64,000 nucleotides of DNA, taken from the NCBI RefSeq assembly GCF_042242105.1, contig NC_092029.1, forward strand, positions 17,966,885-18,030,884. Reading direction: 5' to 3'. Shown here piece by piece: positions 55,327 to 64,000 of this stretch. The DNA comes from Pempheris klunzingeri (Eukaryota > Chordata > Actinopteri > Acropomatiformes > Pempheridae). The position numbers and the translations under genes are program-made. The stretch's first letter is position 1; each line of letters starts with the position of its first letter. The notes under the pieces are model-generated. The model saw only the letters and a list, made by a program, of their open reading frames with translations. It searched no databases and was not told where the DNA came from.

Positions 55327-57939
55327 ACTGAGTGGGACTCCTTCCTGGAGAGCGTGGACAAAGGTCTGCAGACAACAGACAGACAGCTGTCAGGAGCAAA
55401 GACAGCAGACAGCCTGAGTCCCGACTCTGCGTTCACAGATGGACGGAGTGGAAAGTGAGTTCACATCCTCATCTTGCCTGTTTGTGTTCAAACCACCTTA
55501 ATCAGCCAATCAGACCGTCCAGTTCAGGCTCCAGATGCTAATGAAAAACCACGTTTTGGTGGCTCTTTAATTCAGTGATTACGTTTTGCTGTGCAACAGC
55601 TCGATAAATCAAGTTGTGCTGCGTCATTGAGGATTTTGTTCCCGTGCTGTGCGTCTAAGGAGCGTGACTCTGGGTCAGTACCTGGGTCAGGGTCAGAAGC
55701 TGCTGCTGGTTCTCATCAGACACTTCGGATGACTGCCGTGACGAGACCACGTGGCCGAGCTGGAGGCCAGTCAGGTCAGTTTAGCCCCCCCGAACTGATG
55801 GTAGTTATTCAGCTGTAAGGAAACAACTTTGAATCATTCCAAACTGTTACGTCTCTCTTCACACAGTGCTTTTTGTGTTGATTAAGCAACAGAGCTTGCA
55901 TCTCTTGGTGGTCGAGACCCCTCTAAGATCATGTAGTCATTCTCTAGACTTTTTTTTCCAATCTTTGCTTTTGCTTTTCTTCAACTTTTAGCAAGAGAGC
56001 AAACCATTTCCCAAAATGTTGAACTACTCCTTTAACCGTGTGCGCTCTAAAATCATTTTTCTCTGCTCTGGCTACATCCACTTTCCATTTTTTGCAGCCA
56101 CCACCCATTGACTTTTATGCGAAATGAATTACTGACAGCTGAACAAAAGCGTGTAAAAGTGATTTTAACAGATCCCCAAGAAGCAAAAGTAGCTTTTAAA
56201 CAGGATCCGTCGTTCGCTTCGTCTCTCCGCAGGCTGCCCTGCAGGCTCGGTCAGTGCGGGTCTTGGTGATTTCTTTTGGAAGTGTGGAGGGAGCTCAGCT
56301 GTGGATGGAGCAGACTGGATGTACCTTCGACTTGCTGCTGGATCCACAGAGAAAGGTCAGGATGTGAGCCGGTTAGCCGGTCAAACGGCTGCAACCCAGT
56401 ACATTTCAGTAACATTATGAGGGACGAGACTGGTTTTACAGTGGATCAAATCTGTGCATCGGTTGTATTGACATACGTGTTAATTCATAGTCAGTGCCGG
56501 TGGGCAGGTGCATAAAGATTAAAGAGGTAACTATAAATTATGGAAAAGAGAGATGGCAGTGACTCAGTACAAACAGGCTGAGGGAAGCAGAGGATTTAGC
56601 AGTTGTTTGATGATGTGTCATGAATTCCCAGCGAGCGGAGCCTCCAAACCACCAAGTCACCCACCAGATGTTAGCAGATGTGAGGTGGAAACAAGGGCAC
56701 TCTACCAAATATGAAGACAGGAGATTTTCCACATGCCATAAAGGCAATCATCCGTCATGGTGCATGGTGTGTGTGTGTGTGTGTGTGTGTGCGTGCGTGT
56801 GTTTAACACTGCTAAATCCAAAGTGGATGTTTTGCCTTTCCTTGTGCTTTTGATGACATAAAAGTGCTAAAACGTGGTTTCAGCAGAAAACAGTGCACTC
56901 CTCCACTACAGCGGATGTCGTCTCTGCCACAGATATACAGGAGTTTTGGCCTCGGCTCGTCCTACGCCAAGGTGATGAAGTTTGGCTGCCTGCTGCAGTA
57001 CTCAGAGTACGGAGCGGTGGACAGAGACTTCCCTGACGTCCCTCCTCACCTGCTAGAAGATATCTACCAGGTACAGATGGACGACTTCGATACAAACACT
57101 TCGATGGAGTTGCTGGAGCCCTTATTAACTCCTCGTTACGCCCTTTCACTGTGCTGTGAATTGTAATTCTGCCGTTCCAGATTTAAAGAAGAGATTATTG
57201 GTATTGCAGAAACTTTCAAAAACGTCAGACCTCAGATCTACAGTGCATCTTTCTTAGTGATGAAAAAGTCAGAAGAACACACTGTGTAGTGCACTGAAGG
57301 GGGCCCCATACTAACTGTTACACCACCAAGCGGCATGCTGGGTACAGCTTCCTCTCTGTCACTTGCTACACTACATTCAGGCACGTTTTTCTTGGTAGTA
57401 GATCAATTATCAGTCCTATTCTGTTTGTTTTAGGATAAAACTTTATATGTATTTTTACAACTCAATCTCAACATGAAACAACATACTGAAGTTCTTGGTT
57501 ACAGTTTGATGCACTCGTAGATTTTCTTCATTTGTTGTAGTGAATAATACTTTAGTGCTCAATAACAGACAAAGTCAGACAGTCGCTATCCAGTCAAAAA
57601 TCTGGTCACAACAAGGCAAATGTCATTTCTATAAGTCACGACTAGATCGTCTTACATACTCAAAACCAGTTGTACTTTCACTTTAGTAAATGTTCAGCCC
57701 ATAAAACAAAAACAAGGAGCTAAAAGAGGCTAAAATAGAGCTGCACATTTGACTCCATGCTAGTATAGAAAGTGTCCAATATTGCGGCTTTAATACGTTG
57801 TTATTTTTTTCAGATGGGAGGTGACTTTCTGCTGGATGAAGCAGGGAAGGTCCTTCTCTCTCACGCCAGTAAAAACCCTCTGGACAGGCCGACTGTGAAG
57901 GACCTCCTGCAGGCCGGGGACCCTGCATGCAGGCTCTAA
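52635..57939 (+). CDS. selenol: Selenoprotein L with U-L-P-U redox motif
   Basis: Selenoprotein L is a thioredoxin-fold (peroxiredoxin-like) protein of aquatic animals with two selenocysteines in a UxxU motif, reported to form a diselenide. Nine exons join in frame to 304 residues: 52635-52740, 53960-54038, 54165-54218, 54805-54850, 55327-55454, 55660-55774, 56233-56355, 56933-57070 and 57814-57939. The only in-frame UGAs are codons 162 and 165 in exon 6, and both must be read as Sec. The coding frame, splice phases and protein similarity run uninterrupted on both sides. Residues 1-135 form a helical N-terminal region. From 138, SVTLGQYLGQGQKLLLVLIR is the thioredoxin-fold strand leading to UxxU, followed by VRVLVISFG, DLLLDPQRKIYRSFGL and GGDFLLDEAGKVLLSH, as in AhpC/PRXL2-type folds. 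A SECIS candidate follows the stop. A standard gene caller would stop at 55730 or skip exon 6. Confidence 0.93.
53300..53590 (+). pseudogene. Non-LTR retrotransposon ORF2 relic in selenol intron 1
   Basis: Broken reading frames carry HLDYCIS (about 53331-53351) and, further on, LVPHDPLPGVRSLDRGLLCL and SKGDRAFAVF. These phrases are typical of the C-terminal end of fish LINE reverse-transcriptase ORFs. Frames shift between the pieces and several conserved segments are missing, so it is inactive. The clade is not assigned. Confidence 0.7.
55295..55323 (+). repeat. TG microsatellite forming the selenol exon 5 acceptor
   Basis: About 14 TG units run straight into GCAG at 55323-55326, and exon 5 starts at 55327. 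The repeat replaces the normal polypyrimidine tract. Confidence 0.9.
55730..55741 (+). other. selenol: UGA-CUG-CCG-UGA: two selenocysteine codons
   Basis: The in-frame UGAs are at 55730-55732 and 55739-55741, separated by Leu and Pro codons. They sit exactly where thioredoxin-like proteins have CxxC, after the strand LLLVLIRHFG and before RDHVAELE. Frame is fixed by exon 5 to 6 splicing (AA|G) and by the phase-0 exon 7 that follows. Reading them as stops would remove the second half of the conserved fold. Confidence 0.93.
55968..56035. mobile_element. Right-end fragment of the TTAA MITE family in selenol intron 6
   Basis: The segment ending CCCAAAATGTTGAACTACTC then CTTTAA matches the inverted end of the MITE at 18830-19037. 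No left end is found nearby. Confidence 0.6.
56767..56800. repeat. TG microsatellite in selenol intron 7
   Basis: TG units with a few GCGTGCGTG interruptions, about 130 bases before exon 8. Confidence 0.9.
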
Positions 57940-57985
57940 GTGCTTCCGTTTTTTAATACATCACTGACACCACAGAAGAAGAGCG

Positions 57986-58069
57986 GCTCTTTGGCTCACG
58001 TTTATGACGTCACGTCTCGCACTCATGGCGCCATGAAGAGGTGTGACCGATGCAGAACGCAGAGAGAGC
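57986..58069 (+). ncRNA. SECIS element candidate in the selenol 3' UTR
   Basis: About 47 bases after the stop, a hairpin shows the SECIS plan. The quartet is AUGAC (58004-58008) opposite CGAU (58048-58051), giving U-U, G-A, A-G and C-C. Helix II is a 10-bp stem, GTCACGTCTC (58009-58018) with GAGGTGTGAC (58038-58047), containing two G-U pairs. Helix I pairs CGTTT (57999-58003) with GAACG (58055-58059), and GCTCTTT (57986-57992) with AGAGAGC (58063-58069). The 19-base apex holds a small CATG/CATG stem, and the usual 5' AA is not obvious; GCACU is in its place. All pairings were found by eye. Confidence 0.75.
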
Positions 58070-58575
58070 AAAGGCAACTGATCTTCTTTGTTGTGTCAGT
58101 GTTGTGATGGGAGTAATATTACTTACAATCATATTCAATATGAATTTTTATGTAATCTAATACAAATGTCTTTTTATCTACTCTGATTTTTACCCAGATC
58201 TGTAATATATTAGACAATGTGGCATTTCCTAAGGCTTTACTTTTGAAGCTGCATTTTTAGCATCTTTGGGTTTTTGGCGGCCCCAAGTGGCATTGACAGG
58301 TACTGCTCTGAATCAGGAAACACAAATTCCTCCATTACCCAGAAATCTTGCAACACGCTGTTCCCACTACCTACCTCATGAAACTTTTTCTTTTTCTCAA
58401 AGTGGCTGCAGATACATCGTTAGATAAAACGGCACTTTGAGTAGAGACAAAGATCCAATTACTGCTGTGTCACAGATCTGATCGTTTCACGTCTATGCGT
58501 AACATAAGCACATTATTTGTCATGAACTGTAAGCAGTGGGATGTTAAAACCCCTCAGGGTGTCATTTCTGACGAG

Positions 58576-59292
58576 TAGGGCTGGGTATGAACCCGCAACG
58601 CCTTTTTATTACTGGCTGACATGTGGCCACAGCACTGAGTTACAGAGCGGAAAATGTCCAGTACCAAAAACTGATCTGTTCCCGATTTAAAGGAGCAGTC
58701 AGCGAACCAAGTCCAATACAATATCAAATATCTCCCCATGATTTGCCAGCTATTTGTTCTGCGTGCGCTCTGAAGGGGGAGCGAGGGACAGTACGCCTGG
58801 CTCAAGCTAAATATCAACAATCCTAAAAGTTGATGGCGACACCTTTAACCCATAAGAACCTTAAATACCTTAATTTTTGTTTTTAAAAGGTACATTTCAA
58901 ACACTTTTACCAATTCTAATACTGTCCTAGGTTACAATTAACCTGTCCTGACCATATTTTACGTATATTTAACATTTCAGATCTTGCACTGTAGGGATAG
59001 TATCTCTAAGATAAGTTCAGAAGTGTGTTCCTTGTGGTCCATTTAGTCTGTTTTATATCCCCCATAATTCTACTTAAAGGAGAAATGGGGGCAGGTTCTT
59101 ATGGGTTAAAGCAAAATCTTTCCAGCTGAAGTTTTTGTACAGTTGCGTCAACATTTAATATCTTACTTGAAGACGGGTTCAGAAAACTGTGTCTACATTC
59201 CTCGATGTAAGCAAGTGTCAAAAAACAATGACTTGGATGTTGAAACCGAACCTCAGATATTGTTTTAACTCTGTATCCACCGCCCAGCCCTA
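58576..59292. mobile_element. hAT-like MITE downstream of selenol
   Basis: The ends TAGGGCTGGG (58576-58585) and its inverse CCCAGCCCTA (59283-59292) are bounded by 8-base near-duplications, CTGACGAG (58568-58575) and CTGAGGAG (59293-59300). Eight-base duplications and this type of end fit hAT elements. There is no coding capacity. The 717-base length includes a second element inserted at 58849-59105. Confidence 0.75.
58849..59105. mobile_element. piggyBac-like MITE nested in the hAT-like MITE
   Basis: The left end reads TTAA-CCCATAAGAACCT and the right end AGGTTCTTATGGG-TTAA, a perfect inverted repeat with TTAA at both sides (58845-58848 and 59106-59109). CCC...GGG ends at TTAA targets are the piggyBac signature. 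The 257-base unit is non-coding. Confidence 0.8.
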
Positions 59293-60053
59293 CTGAGGAG
59301 GCAGATCGTTCCTTTACCTAATGAGCATTGATTGATCAGAAAGTGGTGCTGTAAACCATGTCACACTTTAGTAAAGACTTATGAAAAACATTTACATTCA
59401 CCTTTTTTATGTACAGTTTTCTCATTTTAGTGTAGGACTTGGGATACATTTACACACAGGGATGGTGTGTCATTTTTGGAGGGTGAAAGTGAGACTACAG
59501 TCTAAAAACTGTTTTAGCCACATATGTTGAAGAATCAACAGTTTAACGGGGCAGTCACACCAGACTTTGTTAATATATCTTCAAAGATCAGAGAAAGGAA
59601 GAAGAGGCACTGCCTAATTCCCGTTGAGCCCAAATACAGGTTGATTTATATCTTCAGGAGGTTCAGCATGTGCTCATTCTGGAGAAAAGTGTCTCCTGCT
59701 CTTCCTGTTTTCTCTTTTTTGGAAAACTTTGAACAAATATTTGACTCCCCCGGCGTGAAATCACATCAGAGTCCTGGCTAGTTTACATTCATATCACTGC
59801 ACCTGCATGAATAATGACAAAGTGTTATTCAGTACTTTCAGAACTTAAATAGCGATACATACATTTGTGCGCATTTGGGACATAAGGTATGTTTAACGCT
59901 AAGAACGTTAAAATGATACTGGCTATTTCTATCACAACACTCTAGGTTTCCTATGGAGGATTGAAGACTTCCTCACCTTTGAATACAACCAATCCAACTA
60001 TGCGTAAAGTGTCTTTTAAAGGGAAATAAGTTACTTGAAAATAAAACTGGACT

Positions 60054-60059
60054 TTTATT
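60054..60059 (-). terminator. Polyadenylation signal of clec11a
   Basis: AATAAA on the minus strand lies about 63 bases after the clec11a stop codon, in an A/T-rich 3' UTR. Confidence 0.55.
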
Positions 60060-60121
60060 CCTAAAGTTTAAGATACTACTAAGGAGGTGAGAGAGTAAAT
60101 CTATCTTGAAAAGAGTTCATC

Positions 60122-62375
60122 TTAAAGTGCCACCCTGTCGTCAAACTCGCACACATAGTTCATGGTCCGATCGCAGTAGTGGTCCCACCAGTCGCCGTCG
60201 TCTGACGACATGGCCACACAGTTCTCCCGCTTCCCTCCGTCCGGCTGGCTGGACAGGAAGTGTTTGCGCCACTGGAAGTACGAGACCCGTGTCCCATCAT
60301 CGAAGAGGTACATGCCCTCAGATCGCAGGTCGTTGATGCCCAGCCACACGGGCCAGTTCCCGGGGCGGAAGAATGACTTGATGTAGTCGGCGAGGGCCTC
60401 CTGCTCCTTGCGGTCGCGGGGCATTGCCATGCGGCCTCCTCGTTCCAGGCACTTCCTGGATGCTCCGGCATAGTCCTCATGGCTATTGTACACAAGATAA
60501 CATTTGTATCCCATTCTGTGTCCCTTTTGGCAGCCTGGGAAGAAGAGAAGAACAAGACCTATGCTTTAATGCATGTATAGAATGAAATAGCTTTCTATTT
60601 TTTTTTTAGTCCTTGTTTTTGCTTTTTGTGGCAATGGAAGCAAACAAGAAGCAGGGGAGGGAGAGAGGGAGTCTAAAGGTCACCGTCTGGAACCGATGAT
60701 GTCAACCAAGGCGGTCCTGAGCTAGAAAATGTTGACTTCATCAGCCCTGCAGTGGTTTTCCCCCCCCAAAAAAAGACAAAAAGGCCATTTCATCCAGTCT
60801 TAAAACCTGCATCAGCACTTGTGGGCAGTGCAACAAGCTGCAAACACAACAGTGACCCACTATCAGAGACAAGGTTAGCAAATTGTTGTTATTTTACGGA
60901 TGCAGAGCTTGATAAGTTCATTTAATTCATTTGAAGTCATGTTTGCAAATCCAATAATCACTGCTCCTTTTAGCTCTGTTTTGGTCTCCACCAACTCGCT
61001 AACTTTGTCTGCCATTTGGTGCAGCAGGTAGTGTACAGTGAGTTTTTTAGGAATTTTAAAACAGCTGCCTTCTGCTCCTAAAAACAAAGTTGATGAGAGG
61101 GGTGACACTGAACCACAGCAGAAACATTGTGGGCCATAAAACCAAAACAGTGAGTGATATTTGAGCTGTAAAGGCCCCATGTTACGCTCTTTTTAAGGCT
61201 CATACTTGTATATGGAGGCCCTACTATAATAGGTTTACATGGCTCAGTGTTCCAAAAACACATTATTTGCTCGTACCTGACATGGCTGGCGGAGGCCACA
61301 TGGTTCCTGTTATGACATCATAAGGGGAACCAAATCAAAAAGATGTGTTTTTACACACGTTTACTTAAAGGTGGAGCAGGAGAGAAAGAGAGATGATGGT
61401 CTTTACTCAGTTTGATGGTCTCACCACACCCCTGGGAGACATTTATATTGAAAAGTCATGAAGAAATACATTTTGCACAATATGGGACCTTTAATATGAC
61501 TGGTTTTTACAACCATCTTTCCTATGTGCACTAAACTGAACACTGATACTTCATCTCTTATTCTGTGTACGTCTACGTATTCACAGATATTAAGTGACCT
61601 AAGATTGTTATTTTTCTTGAACAATGCCCCAAATGGAGCATCTAGTAATGGCTTACATGTACAGTATGTGACATGCAGAGCGCCGTGCTTGAAAACAAAC
61701 AGATCGCCTGCGTCCTTTCACCCACGTGTCTCTGTCATCGTTTTTTTAATGACAACTCAGCATCAAAGAGATACCTTCCAGTCTTCCTATCTCCTTGCGG
61801 TTGTCCTTGCTGTGCTGGTAGACCTCCCGGATGCTGTCCTCCAGCTCCCCGACTTTAGCTGGTGTTAGTGATGGTGGGAAGGAACAGAAAAGACAAGGAG
61901 ACGGAGACTGGAAGTCAGTACACAATGTTCTTCAAGTTAAAGAACGTCGACACATTAAAACTCCTTTCTCAAGTTGATTACAGATTATTCTGATTATTAT
62001 TATATGATAATAAGGGTGCATGAAGATTTGTGGGAAGAGGGGGATCGTTTCACCATCCATCCGGGACAGACGGTCCATCAGCTGGCTGACTTTAACATCC
62101 AGGGTGTAGTGGCCAACATTCAACTTGTGGATGGCCTGGTCTATATTGGCTAGTCTGGACACTGAAGAATAGAGAATACAATACAATAGAATAGAAATGG
62201 GTATGCTGGAGTATAAAAAGAGAGGCAGAAGAACAGGAAAAAGAATCTGGGGACTCACAGACATAGTTGTAAGAGTTTTCAAAGTCTGAAACTGGGGAGG
62301 TTGGCTCTGGTTCAGGCTCTGGGAGTATATCAGGGACGTCCCCCCTCGCCTTCTTAACCTCTGGCAGGGATGCCT

Positions 62376-62430
<55 letters not shown>

Positions 62431-63245
62431 AAAGAGAGATCACAATGTCAACATTTCATTTCTACCACATTTAACCACACACAGCTTCCCCGCAACCAAT
62501 CAACCAGCTTCAGATGCTCAAAACAAGCTCATTAGGACCATATCCCCATAATCCACATTACCTCCCTGTGCACATCTGGGCCTGGTTCAGTTTCAGAATC
62601 TCAGTTTTCTTACAGTAGAACAAAGAAATAGTCCAAGTCATCAAGTTAGGTCGCTTTGCCAACATCTTCAGTGTTCATCACAATTATGAAACATTATGAA
62701 ATTATGAAAAGTCTCTGGCCTTTTCCTGAATTAGCTGCAAGTGTGTAATCTTCATCTTCCACCTTTCTAACAAGGTCCACAATGGACATAAATGTAATGT
62801 CTTATGTGTCTTTATTCTCAATAATCTTAAATGTTTGCAAAATGCTATGTTTGTCTTGTCTTTGCCTTTAGTATTGTCCAAAAATGTATTCATCCATCAG
62901 TTTTAGCCTGAGACCGTGCAAACTCTGACCAACATCATCATTCTAATCACACTGCATCAACATGTTCCCTCAGTGGATAATGGCCCGACAGAGGAAGAGG
63001 GGTGTTTTATTTTGAAATGACACAACACTGAATGAATACAGACGCACAACAAACAGCAACGCCTCCAAACACAACATGTCAGTTTTCGGAAAACTGAGTT
63101 TCAGTAATAAAAAGAGCACATTCATGCACACAAGCACGCATACAGTCCTGACCTGTGTCGGTGCAGCATCGGCCGTCCCTGCAGGAACACACAGACCCAG
63201 AGAACATAAACACAGGAGAGCGAGCGAGGTGGCAGCCGGTCCCAT
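60122..63245 (-). CDS. clec11a: C-type lectin domain family 11 member A (osteolectin/SCGF)
   Basis: CLEC11A is a secreted growth factor for skeletal and haematopoietic progenitors. Minus-strand exons 63245-63153, 62373-62259, 62161-62054, 61858-61775 and 60534-60122 join in frame to 270 residues (human 323). A signal peptide covers about residues 1-23 (LALLCLCSLGLCVPAG). Next come an acidic-proline linker with RGD at 41-43 and EPEPEP, and a heptad coiled coil at about 68-130 (YVLSRLANIDQAIHKLNV, with LDV at 90-92). The C-type lectin domain starts at C135 and has NWPVWLGINDLRSEG, QPDGG, ENCVAM and WWDHYC...YVCEF. The NWPVWLG, YLF-DG and DDG-WWDH blocks match CLEC11A rather than CLEC3A or tetranectin. 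The human acidic N-terminal stretch is much shorter here. Exon 2's acceptor abuts a TG repeat. The ATG at 63245 opens the signal peptide. Confidence 0.93.
61168..61494. mobile_element. MITE-like inverted-repeat element in clec11a intron 4
   Basis: The left end TAAAGGCCCCATGTTACGCT and the inverted right end TTAAAGGTCCCATATTGTGC are imperfect terminal inverted repeats around a 327-base non-coding unit. The wording is common in fish genomes. It lies between exons 4 and 5 of clec11a. Confidence 0.65.
62377..62427 (-). repeat. TG microsatellite forming the clec11a exon 2 acceptor
   Basis: On the minus coding strand about 25 TG units end directly in CAG (62376-62374), and exon 2 starts at 62373. 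There is no other pyrimidine tract. Confidence 0.92.
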
Positions 63246-63291
63246 TTTCTGCTTCCTAATAACTCTGCTTTTCCCCCTGCTCCTCTGAGTC

Positions 63292-63295
63292 TCTC

Positions 63296-63362
<67 letters not shown>
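63292..63362. repeat. CTGT/CT microsatellite
   Basis: About 10 CTGT units followed by about 11 CT units, 50-120 bases upstream of the clec11a ATG. Confidence 0.92.
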
Positions 63363-63363
<1 letters not shown>

Positions 63364-63512
63364 CACTGCCTGCCTTCTCCCTCTTTTCACGCCAGACCTT
63401 CTTGCTTCCCTCAGAGATGTGGTCCAGGACTGTGCAAAAGCAGGAACATCAGCAGGACTCTCTCATTAGAAATGTGAATGAGAGCTGGTGTACACTCCCC
63501 CGCCCCTCCTTT

Positions 63513-63515
<3 letters not shown>

Positions 63516-63588
<73 letters not shown>
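63516..63588. repeat. CA microsatellite
   Basis: About 36 uninterrupted CA units. Confidence 0.95.
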
Positions 63589-63589
<1 letters not shown>

Positions 63590-64000
63590 CAGCTGAAATC
63601 CCAGGTAGTGAATTGCTCCTGCCTCTCCTCTCTCTGTCTCGTTCAGGACGTCTTGCCTCTCTAACCAAACAACAGGAAAGCTCTTTGTTTTTGCTCCCAC
63701 CTCCCATTTCCACTCTTTGTGTGAACTCTGCAGTTTTACACAGGGGGATGACATCACAGGTCTCTGTCCTATGGAAAGCACTTATCTCCAAAATGTCAAT
63801 TTTGTAAGAGCTGAGAAAAACAGCCTTGCTGTCTTTTTCAGCAAGCCTAATGTGTTTTAATGATCGAACAGGCTTAAGAAGCAGGAGAGTTTTGTCAACT
63901 CAATAAGGAACATTTCATCCCTCGGGTTCTGAGATGCTTGGTTGGAGATAGATGGTTTTCTTTGGACAGCGTTTGTAATCTTTAGTTTATCTGAAGGTTT

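Larger units (their letters stand above)
57940..60121. other. Spacer between convergent selenol and clec11a
   Basis: It holds the selenol 3' UTR with the SECIS candidate, then a nested pair of MITEs (58576-59292), then about 0.8 kb without recognised features, and the clec11a 3' UTR on the minus strand. No clear AATAAA for selenol lies within the first 400 bases. Confidence 0.6.
63246..64000. promoter_or_regulatory. clec11a 5' flank with long microsatellites
   Basis: Upstream of the clec11a ATG lie a CTGT tetranucleotide run passing into CT repeats (about 63292-63362) and a pure CA run (63516-63588). No coding exon is recognised. A TATA box is not placed. The sequence may include a 5' UTR and promoter. 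Confidence 0.45.

Noticed and set aside
55660-55774. Treating the two in-frame UGAs as evidence for a pseudogene
   Set aside because: All nine exons, their phases and the fold are otherwise intact. The UGAs fall exactly at the CxxC position, and a SECIS-like hairpin follows the stop.
60160-60555. Second minus-strand frame over the clec11a lectin exon
   Set aside because: It is out of frame with the C-type lectin domain, lacks its cysteines and motifs, and reads through the splice acceptor.
63292-63588. Tandem repeats that could be mistaken for a CRISPR-like array
   Set aside because: They are simple CTGT, CT and CA microsatellites with no spacers, in a vertebrate genome.

Overview
This is a teleost fish nuclear genomic window. 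It has multi-exon vertebrate genes with GT-AG introns, dense CA/TG, TA and CT microsatellites, Tc1-like, hAT-like and piggyBac-like repeats typical of bony fish, and a selenoprotein L gene, which among vertebrates is known from fishes. No assignment below Teleostei is attempted. I predicted exon boundaries by joining exons so that frame, splice sites and family protein sequence all agree; nothing was aligned by software.

Layout. (1) 1-2637, minus strand: exoc8 (exocyst subunit Exo84), cut by the left edge, with introns in its C-terminal half. (2) 3638-7168, plus: sprtn, the SprT-type DNA-protein crosslink protease, head to head with exoc8 across about 1 kb. (3) 7169-13803: intergenic, with dispersed repeats. 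(4) 13804-16044, plus: fam89a, two coding exons. (5) 16045-26399: about 10 kb without a recognisable coding gene, partly possible 3' UTR of fam89a. (6) 26400-28726, minus: arv1, five exons. (7) 29646-49261, plus: ttc13, 23 coding exons, with two decayed Tc1-like elements in its introns. (8) 52635-57939, plus: a nine-exon selenoprotein L gene with two in-frame UGA codons forming U-L-P-U, and a SECIS candidate about 50 bases after the stop. (9) 58576-59292: a piggyBac-like MITE nested inside a hAT-like MITE. (10) 60122-63245, minus: clec11a (osteolectin/SCGF), five coding exons, running towards selenol.

The genes do not form one pathway. exoc8, sprtn, fam89a, arv1 and ttc13 all have human orthologues close together on chromosome 1q42, so this is a remnant of an old synteny block. 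exoc8 and sprtn are inverted relative to the human order, and selenol and clec11a sit on the far side of ttc13.

The most striking content is the diselenide-type selenoprotein, which ordinary gene prediction would truncate or mis-splice. Next come the intron-split exoc8 (intronless in mammals), TG repeats sitting directly on several 3' splice sites, and integrin-type RGD and LDV motifs in clec11a.
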